A stretch of DNA of 10,356 bases from CAYJBP01 sp964368605 (GCA_964368605.1 CAYJBP010000093.1:1-10356); one strand, 5' to 3'; positions 1 to 5,887 are shown, counted from the stretch's first letter. The notes: a model not told the origin generated them from the letters alone. Numbers and translations are program-made.

Positions 1-2
1 AA

Positions 3-47
3 ACAAATCAAAAAATACCAAAGCTGGGCTGGGTTCGAACAATATAG
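3..47 (+). other. Possible C-terminal end of an unassigned ORF cut by the window edge
   Basis: A reading frame open from the window edge ends at a TAG at 45-47. Its last 14 codons read TNQKIPKLGWVRTI. The stretch IPKLGWVR resembles a short segment found in IS200/IS605-type OrfB/TnpB transposases, so a truncated transposase remnant is conceivable. That is a resemblance over eight residues recalled from memory, not an alignment. The other two forward frames are also open here, so being open means little. The terminator at 93-141 shows that something is transcribed rightward into this region. Whether that is this frame, another gene or a non-coding RNA cannot be decided from the window. Confidence 0.2.
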
Positions 48-92
48 GTTTCCCTTGGCCCTTACTCCAAAAAACAGAACAATCCTATTATA

Positions 93-141
93 CTTTAAGA
101 CCGGCGCAAACAAAGTCGCAACCGGTCAGAAAGTTTTTTTT
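93..141 (+). terminator. Rho-independent terminator of an upstream rightward transcript
   Basis: A GC-rich stem GACCGG (99-104) pairs with CCGGTC (122-127). The helix is extended across a small AA/AG internal loop by CTTT (93-96) pairing with AAAG (130-133). It is followed directly by eight T residues (134-141). This is a convincing intrinsic terminator on the + strand. It has no T tract in the leftward direction, so it is not an obvious terminator for the converging spore protein gene. It implies that a rightward gene or RNA ends in or just before positions 1-92. Confidence 0.8.
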
Positions 142-151
142 ATTTTCGCCT

Positions 152-379
152 TTATTCGCTATTCTTTTCGTTTTCATCCATATTTTGGAGCATTTTTTTC
201 TTAGCCGAAAATATCCCACCTAAACGGCCGGAATCGCTAGCCGATAATCCGGCCCAACCATCGGCAACAACCTTATCCCAAAGACCAAGCTCTTTAGCAA
301 TTTCTAGCTTTAGCTCTTCCCAATCAGGCGGCCTTTTTTTGATTTTGCTCTTGCGGGAAGGCTTTACTTTTTCTGTCAT
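152..379 (-). CDS. Small acid-soluble spore protein, alpha/beta type
   Basis: Encodes a 75-residue basic protein of the alpha/beta SASP family. These proteins coat and protect DNA in the forespore core and are degraded by the GPR protease at germination. The sequence shows a Lys/Arg-rich N-terminus (residues 4-16), then LKLEIAKELGL (23-33), which matches the EIAxE(L/F)G region around the GPR cleavage site. DKVVADGW (35-42) and SGRLGG (50-55) correspond to the second conserved helix. The tail after residue 60 is charged and slightly longer than in compact clostridial members. The ATG at 379 is chosen because AGGTGA sits five bases upstream; the longer frame to 460 has a hydrophobic, non-SASP leader and no such site. 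The gene stands alone, divergent from the DUF2975 operon. It is direct evidence that the host sporulates or descends from a spore former. The exact SASP subclass is uncertain. Confidence 0.85.
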   Translation of the reverse strand: MTEKVKPSRKSKIKKRPPDWEELKLEIAKELGLWDKVVADGWAGLSASDSGRLGGIFSAKKKMLQNMDENEKNSE

Positions 380-396
380 AATTTTCACCTCATGCT

Positions 397-425
397 TATT
401 ATTGCCGATTAACAATTTACTATTC
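397..425 (-). promoter_or_regulatory. Candidate sigma-G promoter of the spore protein gene
   Basis: On the - strand, GAATA (425-421) fits the sigma-G -35 pattern GHATR. Seventeen bases later AATAATA (403-397) fits six of seven positions of the sigma-G -10 pattern CATWHTA. SASP genes are normally transcribed by sigma-G in the forespore, so such a site is expected. The weak point is that the predicted start would lie at the edge of the ribosome binding site, giving a very short leader, and AT-rich DNA yields such matches by chance. Confidence 0.33.
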
Positions 426-448
426 TTATTTATACAAAAAACCATTAC

Positions 449-485
449 CGATAATAACAATAATTTTTTATTGTTTATCGATAAA
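449..485. promoter_or_regulatory. Dyad-rich element in the divergent spacer, candidate operator
   Basis: CGATAA (449-454) plus ACAATAA (457-463) pair with TTATTGTTTATCG (468-480), giving a 13-bp helix with a two-base bulge and a TTTT loop. Overlapping its right arm is a perfect 12-bp palindrome, TTTATCGATAAA (474-485). It ends six bases before the -35 element of the DUF2975 promoter. Position and symmetry suit a dimeric repressor site, and the operon encodes a small Cro/CI-type regulator. The binding partner is inference. In AT-rich DNA some palindromes arise by chance. Confidence 0.4.
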
Positions 486-491
486 TTTTTA

Positions 492-520
492 TTGCTTTTT
501 AAAAAATATTATGTTATAGT
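492..520 (+). promoter_or_regulatory. Sigma-A type promoter of the DUF2975-HTH-DUF4173 operon
   Basis: TTGCTT (492-497) and TATAGT (515-520) are separated by exactly 17 bases. A TG one base before the -10 (512-513) makes it an extended -10 element. The predicted start lies about 25 bases before the ATG at 552. Confidence 0.65.
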
Positions 521-551
521 TAATTTGCAATTAATTTTAGGAGGTTATTTT

Positions 552-1007
552 ATGTGGACTAAATCGCGCTCTTTATTTTTAAGTAGAATATTAATTTGGT
601 TATTTATACCGCTTTTGCTGGTCGGATTTGTAATTTTGCCGAATTTGCTCCAAATTAGTGGCGAAAATATTCCCTATCAAGCTAATTTTCATGGCACAGT
701 TTGGATTATTTCCCTGCGTTTTAGTATTATTCCGGTTTTGGCAGCCTTATTTCTTTTGCATAATCTATTAAAAAACATTCGTCAAGGCCAAGTTTTCACC
801 AATCATAACATAATGCTAATCAGGGTAATTTCCTGGTGTTGCCACCTGGTTGCTGTAATTTTCTTATTTTTAGGCATAACTTATATTCATCTTAGTGCAT
901 TAATAATCAGCGCAATTATCGGCTTTTGTGGCCTAATTTTGCGAGTGGTTAAAAATGTTTTGGTACAAGCAATGGCCATCAAAGATGAAAATGACTTAAC
1001 CGTTTAA
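552..1007 (+). CDS. DUF2975 family membrane protein
   Basis: A 151-residue integral membrane protein of the DUF2975 family, function unknown. Four hydrophobic segments are visible at about residues 10-33, 49-73, 87-112 and 114-131. The family signature is seen as GQVFTNHN (79-86), then RVISWCC (91-97), and a C-terminal motif beginning near RVVKNVL and ending in ENDLTV. The ATG at 552 has GGAGG ten bases upstream (AGGAGGTTATTTTATG) and gives the usual family length; the frame extending further upstream runs through regulatory DNA. The stop codon overlaps the ribosome binding site of the next gene, a YozG-type regulator. DUF2975 genes are commonly paired with such a regulator, which suggests the two act together, perhaps with the membrane protein controlling or being controlled by the DNA-binding protein. 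That mechanism is inference. Confidence 0.88.
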   Translation: MWTKSRSLFLSRILIWLFIPLLLVGFVILPNLLQISGENIPYQANFHGTVWIISLRFSIIPVLAALFLLHNLLKNIRQGQVFTNHNIMLIRVISWCCHLVAVIFLFLGITYIHLSALIISAIIGFCGLILRVVKNVLVQAMAIKDENDLTV

Positions 1008-1018
1008 GGAGGCCGAAA

Positions 1019-1234
1019 ATGACGATTATCGTAAATATCGATGTGATGATGGCCAAAAGAAAGATGTCGGCCGGCGAATTGGCCGATAAAATAGGGATAA
1101 CGGCTGCAAATTTATCGATTCTTAAAAATAATAAAGCCAAGGCTATTCGATTTTCCACCTTGGAGGAAATCTGTAGGGTTTTGGATTGCCAGCCCGGCGA
1201 TATCTTGGAGTATAAGGAGAATGAAGATGACTAA
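1019..1234 (+). CDS. Small Cro/CI-type helix-turn-helix regulator, YozG-like
   Basis: A 71-residue single-domain DNA-binding protein of the XRE/Cro-CI class. After a short N-terminal beta-like segment (TIIVNID), residues 17-46 form the helix-turn-helix: SAGELADKIGIT, a turn at AANLS, then the recognition helix ending in LKNNKAKAIRFSTL. The family C-terminal hallmark follows as EEICRVLDCQPGDILEY. There is no sensor domain, so any signal must come from protein interaction or abundance. The start at 1019 has AAGGAGG seven bases upstream, overlapping the DUF2975 stop. Its 3' end overlaps the start of the next gene by eight bases. It is probably autoregulatory through dyads upstream of the operon promoter, which is inference from position. 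Confidence 0.92.
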   Translation: MTIIVNIDVMMAKRKMSAGELADKIGITAANLSILKNNKAKAIRFSTLEEICRVLDCQPGDILEYKENEDD

Positions 1235-2891
1235 TAATCTATATCATAATGCTATTGAACAATCCGTAACAAAAAACGGTTTTAATATACCAAAAGAACC
1301 GCCAAGCATATCATCAAATATTAATGCCGAATCAAATCAAAATCAGCCATTAGCCGCCGACCGGGCTGATAGCTGCCCGGCTAAAATGCCTCAAAAAATT
1401 AGCAAACCTCCTTTAATCTATGTGCAAAGCGATTTAATCATGCTGATTATTTGCTTAATTTTAGGTTATCTGGCCATTAAATTTGTATTGGCAACAGAGC
1501 TGGGCATAGCTACTTCTATTTATATAATCGCAGTTATCGGCCTATTTTTCTATTGGCTGATTAAGAATAAATTTGAATTTAGTAAATTAAGTTGGCCTTA
1601 TCTGGCTTTTATTTTTAGTGGTGCAGTCTATTGCTTAGTATTTGACAATTGGCTCTTTAAGATACTATTTCTGACCATAACTGCGATTTTAATTCCCTAC
1701 TTGCTTTTGATTGCCCAAAATGCTCGTTTAGAAAATAAGCTAGGGGACTATTTTATTTTTGATATAATAAAAGGCCTGATCAAAACCCCTTTTAGCCATT
1801 ATAGTGCAGCAGGCAATTTATTATATCAGCATAGTAAAAATTCGCAAAATTGGCGAGGGATTATGATAATCGGTTTGGGGCTACTTATTGCCGCCCCGAT
1901 TACCCTCATTATTTTAAACCTGCTGCTTAGCGCCGACCAGGCCTTTAACAATTTATGGCACTATATAAGCGATAGCTTTTTCAATCAAATTTTTACTAAT
2001 ATTTGGCAATTTATTGCGGCTTTGCCTTTTAGTTTCTATCTTTTTGCTTTGTTTTTCAATAGCCAAAAGCCACTTAAAGCCGATGATGAAATTATTAAGG
2101 CAAATGCTCGCCAGCAAAAGCTTAAATCATTACCTAGCTTGGCTTTAATTGGAGCTATTACCCCCATCCTATTGATTTATATTCTATTTTTCATTGCTCA
2201 AAGCGCTTATTATTTAGCTGCTTTTCAGGGCCTTGTGCCCGATGGTTACAGCCATGCTACCTATGCTCGGGAGGGTTTCTTTCAGCTTTGCAATGTTAGT
2301 GCCATTAATTTGGCTTTGATCATTATTAGCCTGGTTTTTGCCAAAAACAAAAGCCGTATATTAAAAATATACCACTTTAGCTTAGCTTTTAGTTCTATGG
2401 TTTTGATTGTAATTTCTTTGCGTAAAATGTTCCTTTATATTGGTGAATACGGCCTTACTTCTTTGCGGGTTTATACCTCTTGGTTTATGCTGTTTTTATT
2501 TGTGGTATTTATTTTGCTAATAATTCGCTTAATTTATAATCGTTTAAGTATATTTAAATTTACAGTTATTATTGGATTAGCTATGTTTATGATTTTAAGC
2601 TTTAGCCAGCCTAATCAACTAATTGCTAATTATAATGTGGCTAATTATTTAAATGGTAATTTAGAGGATATTGACATATACCATTTGGATAGCTTGGGTG
2701 ATAATGCCATTCCTGCTTTGATTAAAATTGCCAAACTCGATCATAATCATAGCGCTTATCATGCTGATTTAAGCAATATCGCTAATATTATTTTGTCCGA
2801 AAAAGCCAGACATTATGAAGGACGAGAATATAGCTGGACGGATTTTAATTTTAGCAGCTATTTTAATCGTCAGTTATTGGCGAATTGGTGA
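1227..2891 (+). CDS. Large polytopic membrane protein, DUF4173/DUF4153-like
   Basis: A 554-residue protein of unknown function. Residues 1-68 are hydrophilic and proline/asparagine rich. From about residue 70 to 460 there are roughly ten to twelve hydrophobic helices. Residues from 463 form a soluble tail that begins NQLIANYNVANYLNG and contains a DSLGDNAIPAL motif. YAREGFFQL, LRKMFLYIGEYGLTSLRVYT (20 residues) and the NYNVANYL...DIDIYHLDSLGD...P.L pattern match what I know of DUF4173/DUF4153 proteins, which are often encoded beside DUF2975 and YozG-like genes. I chose the ATG at 1227, not the one at 1221, because AAGGAG (1214-1219) is seven bases before 1227 but only one base before 1221. 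Translational coupling with the regulator gene is likely. Family assignment is fairly secure; no catalytic residues are recognisable and no function is proposed. Confidence 0.8.
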   Translation: MTNNLYHNAIEQSVTKNGFNIPKEPPSISSNINAESNQNQPLAADRADSCPAKMPQKISKPPLIYVQSDLIMLIICLILGYLAIKFVLATELGIATSIYIIAVIGLFFYWLIKNKFEFSKLSWPYLAFIFSGAVYCLVFDNWLFKILFLTITAILIPYLLLIAQNARLENKLGDYFIFDIIKGLIKTPFSHYSAAGNLLYQHSKNSQNWRGIMIIGLGLLIAAPITLIILNLLLSADQAFNNLWHYISDSFFNQIFTNIWQFIAALPFSFYLFALFFNSQKPLKADDEIIKANARQQKLKSLPSLALIGAITPILLIYILFFIAQSAYYLAAFQGLVPDGYSHATYAREGFFQLCNVSAINLALIIISLVFAKNKSRILKIYHFSLAFSSMVLIVISLRKMFLYIGEYGLTSLRVYTSWFMLFLFVVFILLIIRLIYNRLSIFKFTVIIGLAMFMILSFSQPNQLIANYNVANYLNGNLEDIDIYHLDSLGDNAIPALIKIAKLDHNHSAYHADLSNIANIILSEKARHYEGREYSWTDFNFSSYFNRQLLANW

Positions 2892-2914
2892 TTGCTTTTT
2901 TAGCTAGCTCTTGA

Positions 2915-2948
2915 GGGGATTATACCTCTTATCCCCCTACAATTTTTT
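2915..2948 (+). terminator. Likely intrinsic terminator after the DUF4173 gene
   Basis: GGGGAT (2915-2920) pairs with ATCCCC (2931-2936) around a ten-base loop. Six T residues follow at 2943-2948 after the spacer CTACAA. The stem is short and the T tract is slightly displaced, so it is a moderate rather than strong terminator. A second AT-only hairpin, AATTTTTT/AAAAAATT (2941-2948 and 2952-2959), overlaps the T tract. Confidence 0.5.
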
Positions 2949-2982
2949 GCTAAAAAATTGACTAAAACTTTTGGATAAATAA

Positions 2983-3011
2983 TTGGTTTTTTGGAATATT
3001 TATGGTATAAT
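2983..3011 (+). promoter_or_regulatory. Sigma-A type promoter of the rbgA-rnhB-yraN operon
   Basis: TTGGTT (2983-2988) and a consensus TATAAT (3006-3011) are spaced by 17 bases. The -10 element lies inside the left arm of the inverted repeat at 3002-3037, so transcription would start within that dyad. Confidence 0.7.
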
Positions 3012-3037
3012 AGCTACTAGAGTAGTTATTATACCAT
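3002..3037. repeat. 36-base near-perfect inverted repeat over the rbgA -10 region
   Basis: The left arm (3002-3017, ATGGTATAATAGCTAC) pairs with the right arm (3022-3037, GTAGTTATTATACCAT) around the loop TAGA. Fifteen of sixteen pairs are Watson-Crick and the remaining one is G-T. The symmetry places a TATAAT on both strands. TTCTTTTTT follows (3037-3045), so a transcript that enters from upstream could fold this as a terminator-like hairpin, while transcripts started at the internal promoter would contain only part of the left arm. It may be an operator, a terminator for readthrough from upstream, or both. Confidence 0.85.
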
Positions 3038-3071
3038 TCTTTTTTAGCAAATTAATCATAAAGGATAAAAT

Positions 3072-4001
3072 ATGGAAAATAAAGAGATACTTCAAAATAC
3101 CGACCTTAATTGCGAAAATAGCCCGTCACAAAAAGTGACAATTCAATGGTATCCCGGTCATATGACCAAGGCCAAAAGACATATTGCCGAGGATTTGGCT
3201 CTGGTTGATATGATTATCGAAGTGGTTGATGCCCGTGCTCCTAAAAGCAGTATCAACCCGGATTTGGCGCAATATACCAAACGCAAGGCCCATGTATTGC
3301 TTTTAAACAAAGAGGATTTAGCCGATCCTAAGCAAACTAAATTATGGATAAATCATTATCGTAAGCAGGGGATTATCCCTGTGGCCTGCAATGCTGCCCA
3401 AAAACAAGGCTTGCGCCAATTAAAGGCCGCCGTCGAGGAGGCCGGCCGTCCGGTTCAGGCCAAATTAAAGGCAAAGGGGCGTTTGCCACGAGCAATTAGA
3501 GCAATGGTGGTTGGTGTGCCCAATTGCGGCAAGTCGACGGTTATCAATTCCCTAGCGCCGGTAGCTGCGGCTAAAACCGGCAATAAGCCGGGTGTAACCA
3601 AGGGGCGGCAATGGATAAAAACCGGCATCGGTATTGAATTATTAGATACCCCCGGCATGCTTTGGCCACGTTTTGCCGATTATGATACTGCTTTTAAGCT
3701 GGCAGTTTTAGGATGTATTAGCGATTTAGTTTATCCTGTTTATCATGTAAGCCATGATTTGGTTACCCTTTTGGCAAAAAAAGCGCCGCAGGATATTTGT
3801 GCACGCTATAAGCTGGATGAATTACCCAGCGAGCCGGAATATATTTTTGAAGAAATCGGCCGTAAACGTGGTTTGCTTTCGGGTGGGGCACAAGTACGGG
3901 TGGATGATGCCGCCCTTTTATTCCTCCAGGAGTTCCGTGCCGGCAAAATGGGGCGCCATACCTTAGATAATTTGGAGGCTGCAAATGGCCAAAACGAATA
4001 G
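3072..4001 (+). CDS. rbgA: Ribosome biogenesis GTPase RbgA (YlqF)
   Basis: A 309-residue circularly permuted GTPase that acts late in 50S subunit assembly in Gram-positive bacteria. The permuted motif order is clear: G4 NKED (79-82) precedes G1 GVPNCGKS (148-155), followed by the G2 region around KPGVTKG (172-178) and G3 DTPG (192-195). The start of the conserved fold is TIQWYPGHM (23-31), with the family's histidine. The C-terminal part (about 215-300) corresponds to the RNA-binding domain. The ATG at 3072 has AAAGGA seven bases upstream. A GTG at 3135, nearer the usual family start, has no ribosome binding site, so the 22-residue polar N-terminal extension appears genuine. The 3' end overlaps rnhB by 17 bases. 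Order rbgA-rnhB is shared with Bacillus subtilis. Confidence 0.97.
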   Translation: MENKEILQNTDLNCENSPSQKVTIQWYPGHMTKAKRHIAEDLALVDMIIEVVDARAPKSSINPDLAQYTKRKAHVLLLNKEDLADPKQTKLWINHYRKQGIIPVACNAAQKQGLRQLKAAVEEAGRPVQAKLKAKGRLPRAIRAMVVGVPNCGKSTVINSLAPVAAAKTGNKPGVTKGRQWIKTGIGIELLDTPGMLWPRFADYDTAFKLAVLGCISDLVYPVYHVSHDLVTLLAKKAPQDICARYKLDELPSEPEYIFEEIGRKRGLLSGGAQVRVDDAALLFLQEFRAGKMGRHTLDNLEAANGQNE

Positions 4002-4608
4002 CTTAGAACTGTGGCAAAACATGAGCATTTATGAGCAAGATTTATGGCAAAAAGGCTATCAATTTATTGCCGGCATCGATGAGGCCGGGCGCGGTCCATT
4101 AGCAGGTCCTGTTACGGCAGCGGCGGTAATTTTAAGCCCCAAATCTTATATAGAAGGCTTAAATGACTCTAAAAAATTAAGCGAAAAAAAACGTGATCAA
4201 TTAGCAGTTATCATCAAAGAGCAGGCCTTAGCTTATAGTATAATTTCGATTGAGCCTGCTATTATCGATCAAATTAATATTTTAGAAGCTAGCCGCTTAG
4301 CCATGGTAAATGCCGTAAACAATTTAAAAATAAAGCCCGATTATCTTTTAACGGATGCCTTAAATTTACCGCTTGAACAAGAGCAGTTAAATTTGATTAA
4401 AGGCGACCAAAAAAGTATATCTATTGCAGCAGCATCCATCTTAGCCAAAACCGAACGGGATCGGCTGATGCTGGCTTATGATCAACAGTATCCACAATAT
4501 CAGTTTGCCAAGCATAAAGGCTACCCAACCGCTTTGCATCGTGCTTTATTGAAGGAGCACGGGGCTAGCCCTATTCATCGTAAAAGTTTTAAGGTGCGCA
4601 ATGATTAG
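3985..4608 (+). CDS. rnhB: Ribonuclease HII
   Basis: A 207-residue RNase HII, which nicks DNA at embedded ribonucleotides and removes RNA from RNA-DNA hybrids. The N-terminal catalytic signature is GIDEAGRGPLAGPV, with Asp32 and Glu33. DSKKLSEKKRD (61-71) is the conserved loop. Asp124 lies in LLTDAL, and the fourth acidic residue, Asp159, is in ASILAKTERDRL. The tail FAKHKGYPT and the final SPIHRKSF motif are typical. It is a compact version with a shorter N-terminal region than the Bacillus enzyme. GGAGG (3974-3978) lies six bases before the ATG. The gene overlaps rbgA upstream and yraN downstream by eight bases, so the three are surely co-transcribed. Confidence 0.97.
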   Translation: MAKTNSLELWQNMSIYEQDLWQKGYQFIAGIDEAGRGPLAGPVTAAAVILSPKSYIEGLNDSKKLSEKKRDQLAVIIKEQALAYSIISIEPAIIDQINILEASRLAMVNAVNNLKIKPDYLLTDALNLPLEQEQLNLIKGDQKSISIAAASILAKTERDRLMLAYDQQYPQYQFAKHKGYPTALHRALLKEHGASPIHRKSFKVRND

Positions 4609-4942
4609 CCGCAAAGCCTGCGGAGATTTAGGCGAAGCCCAGGCTGCGGCCTATTTACAGCAACAAGGCTATCAAATAATTATGCGTAATTTTAGAACTA
4701 AAATTGGCGAAATTGATATTATTGTTAGCAAAAACAATTGCCTTTATTTTGTAGAGGTAAAAAAGCAAAGATTTGGCAATTTTGGTAAGGCAATTGAGCA
4801 AATTACCTATACCAAAAAACAAAGAATCATTGGCACTGCGGAGATTTATTTGGCCGAAAATGCCTGGCAGGGCGACTGCAGCTTTTTAGTTATCGCTATC
4901 GACGGCGATAACTTGGAAATGATAGAAGATACCCTCTATTAA
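4601..4942 (+). CDS. yraN: YraN family protein (UPF0102), putative nuclease-fold protein
   Basis: A 113-residue member of UPF0102/YraN, a family with a PD-(D/E)XK-like fold related to Holliday-junction resolvases; its role is unproven. The candidate active-site residues are all present: Glu12 in GDLGEAQA, Glu37 and Asp39 in GEIDII, and Glu52 and Lys54 in FVEVK. The usual FVEVKxR reads FVEVKKQR here. AAGGTG (4591-4596) stands four bases before the ATG and the gene overlaps rnhB by eight bases. Association with rnhB fits a part in DNA maintenance, but that is guilt by association. No clear terminator follows: the 82-base gap to the next gene holds a T8 tract (4973-4980 region) without a convincing hairpin, so readthrough is possible. 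Confidence 0.95.
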   Translation: MISRKACGDLGEAQAAAYLQQQGYQIIMRNFRTKIGEIDIIVSKNNCLYFVEVKKQRFGNFGKAIEQITYTKKQRIIGTAEIYLAENAWQGDCSFLVIAIDGDNLEMIEDTLY

Positions 4943-5024
4943 AATATTCGGCCCAAAATATCATTCATAAAGATTTTTTTTGTTCATAAAATTAGCTATA
5001 ACTTATTTTAAAAGGTGGAAACAA

Positions 5025-5822
5025 ATGCGGGCAAGATTGATGATTATTTTAAAAGGTTTTATTGTAGGGGCATCCATGCTGGTACCGGGCGTTTCCGGCG
5101 GAGCAATGGCCATTATGATTAATATTTATGATCAATTAATTGCTGCGGTTAGCCATTTAAACTATCGTTTAAAAGACAATTTAGCCTTACTAATCCTGTT
5201 TAGCCTGGGCGGAATTTGCGGCATGATATTAATTTCCTTCCCTTTAAGTAAAATTATCTCTGCCCATTATAATCTAGCAGTTTACTTCTTTTTAGGTGCG
5301 GTTGCAGGCAGTATACCAATGATAATAAAAAAAACCGGCTTAAAGCGTTGGCGGATAATCGATTTTGGTTATTTAGCTTTAGGCATAATTTTTATAATTC
5401 TGATGGCCGATATGCCCCAACTTTTTAGCATGAACAATAATACCCCTCATTTAATCTTTTTAATTTCGATTGGCATATTTAGCGCTGTAGCTTGCATTTT
5501 ACCGGGAATTAGCCTTTCGTATACCTGGCTGATCTGGGGCGTATATGATCAAGTAATGCTGGCATTTAAGGAATTAAATATCGGCTTTTTGGCGCCACTT
5601 GGTTTAGGCCTATTAATTGGGATATTCTTAACAGCACGCTTTCTGGAAAAAATGCTTAATAAGTATCCCGAGCCTACCTATCTAATAATCCTAGGTTTTA
5701 TTATAGGCTCGATAATCTCGGTTTTTCCGGGTTTACCGCAAGGCGGAGAATGGCTTTTAGCACCCTTATTATTCCTATCAGGCTTAATCGCCTTAAATTT
5801 TCTAACCAAGCTAGAAGCCTAA
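5025..5822 (+). CDS. DUF368 family membrane protein, putative undecaprenyl-phosphate translocase
   Basis: A 265-residue polytopic membrane protein of the DUF368 family. Members of this family (PopT) have been reported to return undecaprenyl phosphate across the membrane for reuse in cell wall synthesis; transfer of that role to this gene is by family. The first signature is GASMLVPGVSGGAMA (15-29). A related second signature in the C-terminal half reads LPGISLSYTWLIWGVYDQ, where the usual second glycine of PGISGS is replaced by leucine. About eight hydrophobic segments are visible. I chose the ATG at 5025 because AAAGGTGG (5011-5018) precedes it; an upstream TTG at 4980 in the same frame lacks a binding site. 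It lies between yraN and gatCAB without obvious functional connection. Its promoter is not clear. Confidence 0.92.
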   Translation: MRARLMIILKGFIVGASMLVPGVSGGAMAIMINIYDQLIAAVSHLNYRLKDNLALLILFSLGGICGMILISFPLSKIISAHYNLAVYFFLGAVAGSIPMIIKKTGLKRWRIIDFGYLALGIIFIILMADMPQLFSMNNNTPHLIFLISIGIFSAVACILPGISLSYTWLIWGVYDQVMLAFKELNIGFLAPLGLGLLIGIFLTARFLEKMLNKYPEPTYLIILGFIIGSIISVFPGLPQGGEWLLAPLLFLSGLIALNFLTKLEA

Positions 5823-5858
5823 AAAACAAAAAAAATGGCTTTAAAACAATTAAAATAG

Positions 5859-5887
5859 TTGGTAAAAACAATAAAATATGTTATAAT
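5859..5887 (+). promoter_or_regulatory. gatC: Extended -10 promoter of the gatCAB operon
   Basis: TTGGTA (5859-5864) and a consensus TATAAT (5882-5887) are 17 bases apart, with TG at 5879-5880 forming an extended -10 element. An 8-bp inverted repeat ATAATAGA/TCTATTAT (5883-5890 and 5894-5901, loop ATA) overlaps the -10 and the start region. The predicted start lies about 28 bases before gatC. Confidence 0.75.

Noticed and set aside
30..46. GGGTTCGAAC resembles the T-arm of a tRNA or tmRNA
   Set aside because: The five bases after the TTCGAAC loop do not pair with those before it, and no acceptor stem or CCA end follows.
37..52. CGAAC followed by GTTTC as a possible Gram-positive LexA box
   Set aside because: The half-sites are seven bases apart where four are needed, and no SOS-type gene is adjacent.
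87..115. Leftward TATAAT (92-87) as a - strand promoter
   Set aside because: No acceptable -35 is found at 15-18 bases, and the site lies in the foot of a strong rightward terminator.
339..551. Rightward in-frame extension upstream of the DUF2975 start
   Set aside because: It runs antisense to the spore gene and over the promoter and dyads; the strong ribosome binding site is at the ATG at 552.
3455..3984. Leftward and out-of-frame ORFs inside rbgA (3455-3658, 3763-3984, and + 3754-3966)
   Set aside because: They are shadows of a highly conserved GTPase gene, with low-complexity or unrecognisable products and no ribosome binding sites.
4980..5024. Upstream TTG start for the DUF368 protein
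   Set aside because: No Shine-Dalgarno site precedes it, whereas AAAGGTGG precedes the ATG at 5025, where the family fold begins.
4943..5024. Terminator after yraN based on the T8 tract
   Set aside because: Only a five-pair AT stem (ATATT/AATAT) lies upstream and it is well separated from the T tract, so no terminator is called.
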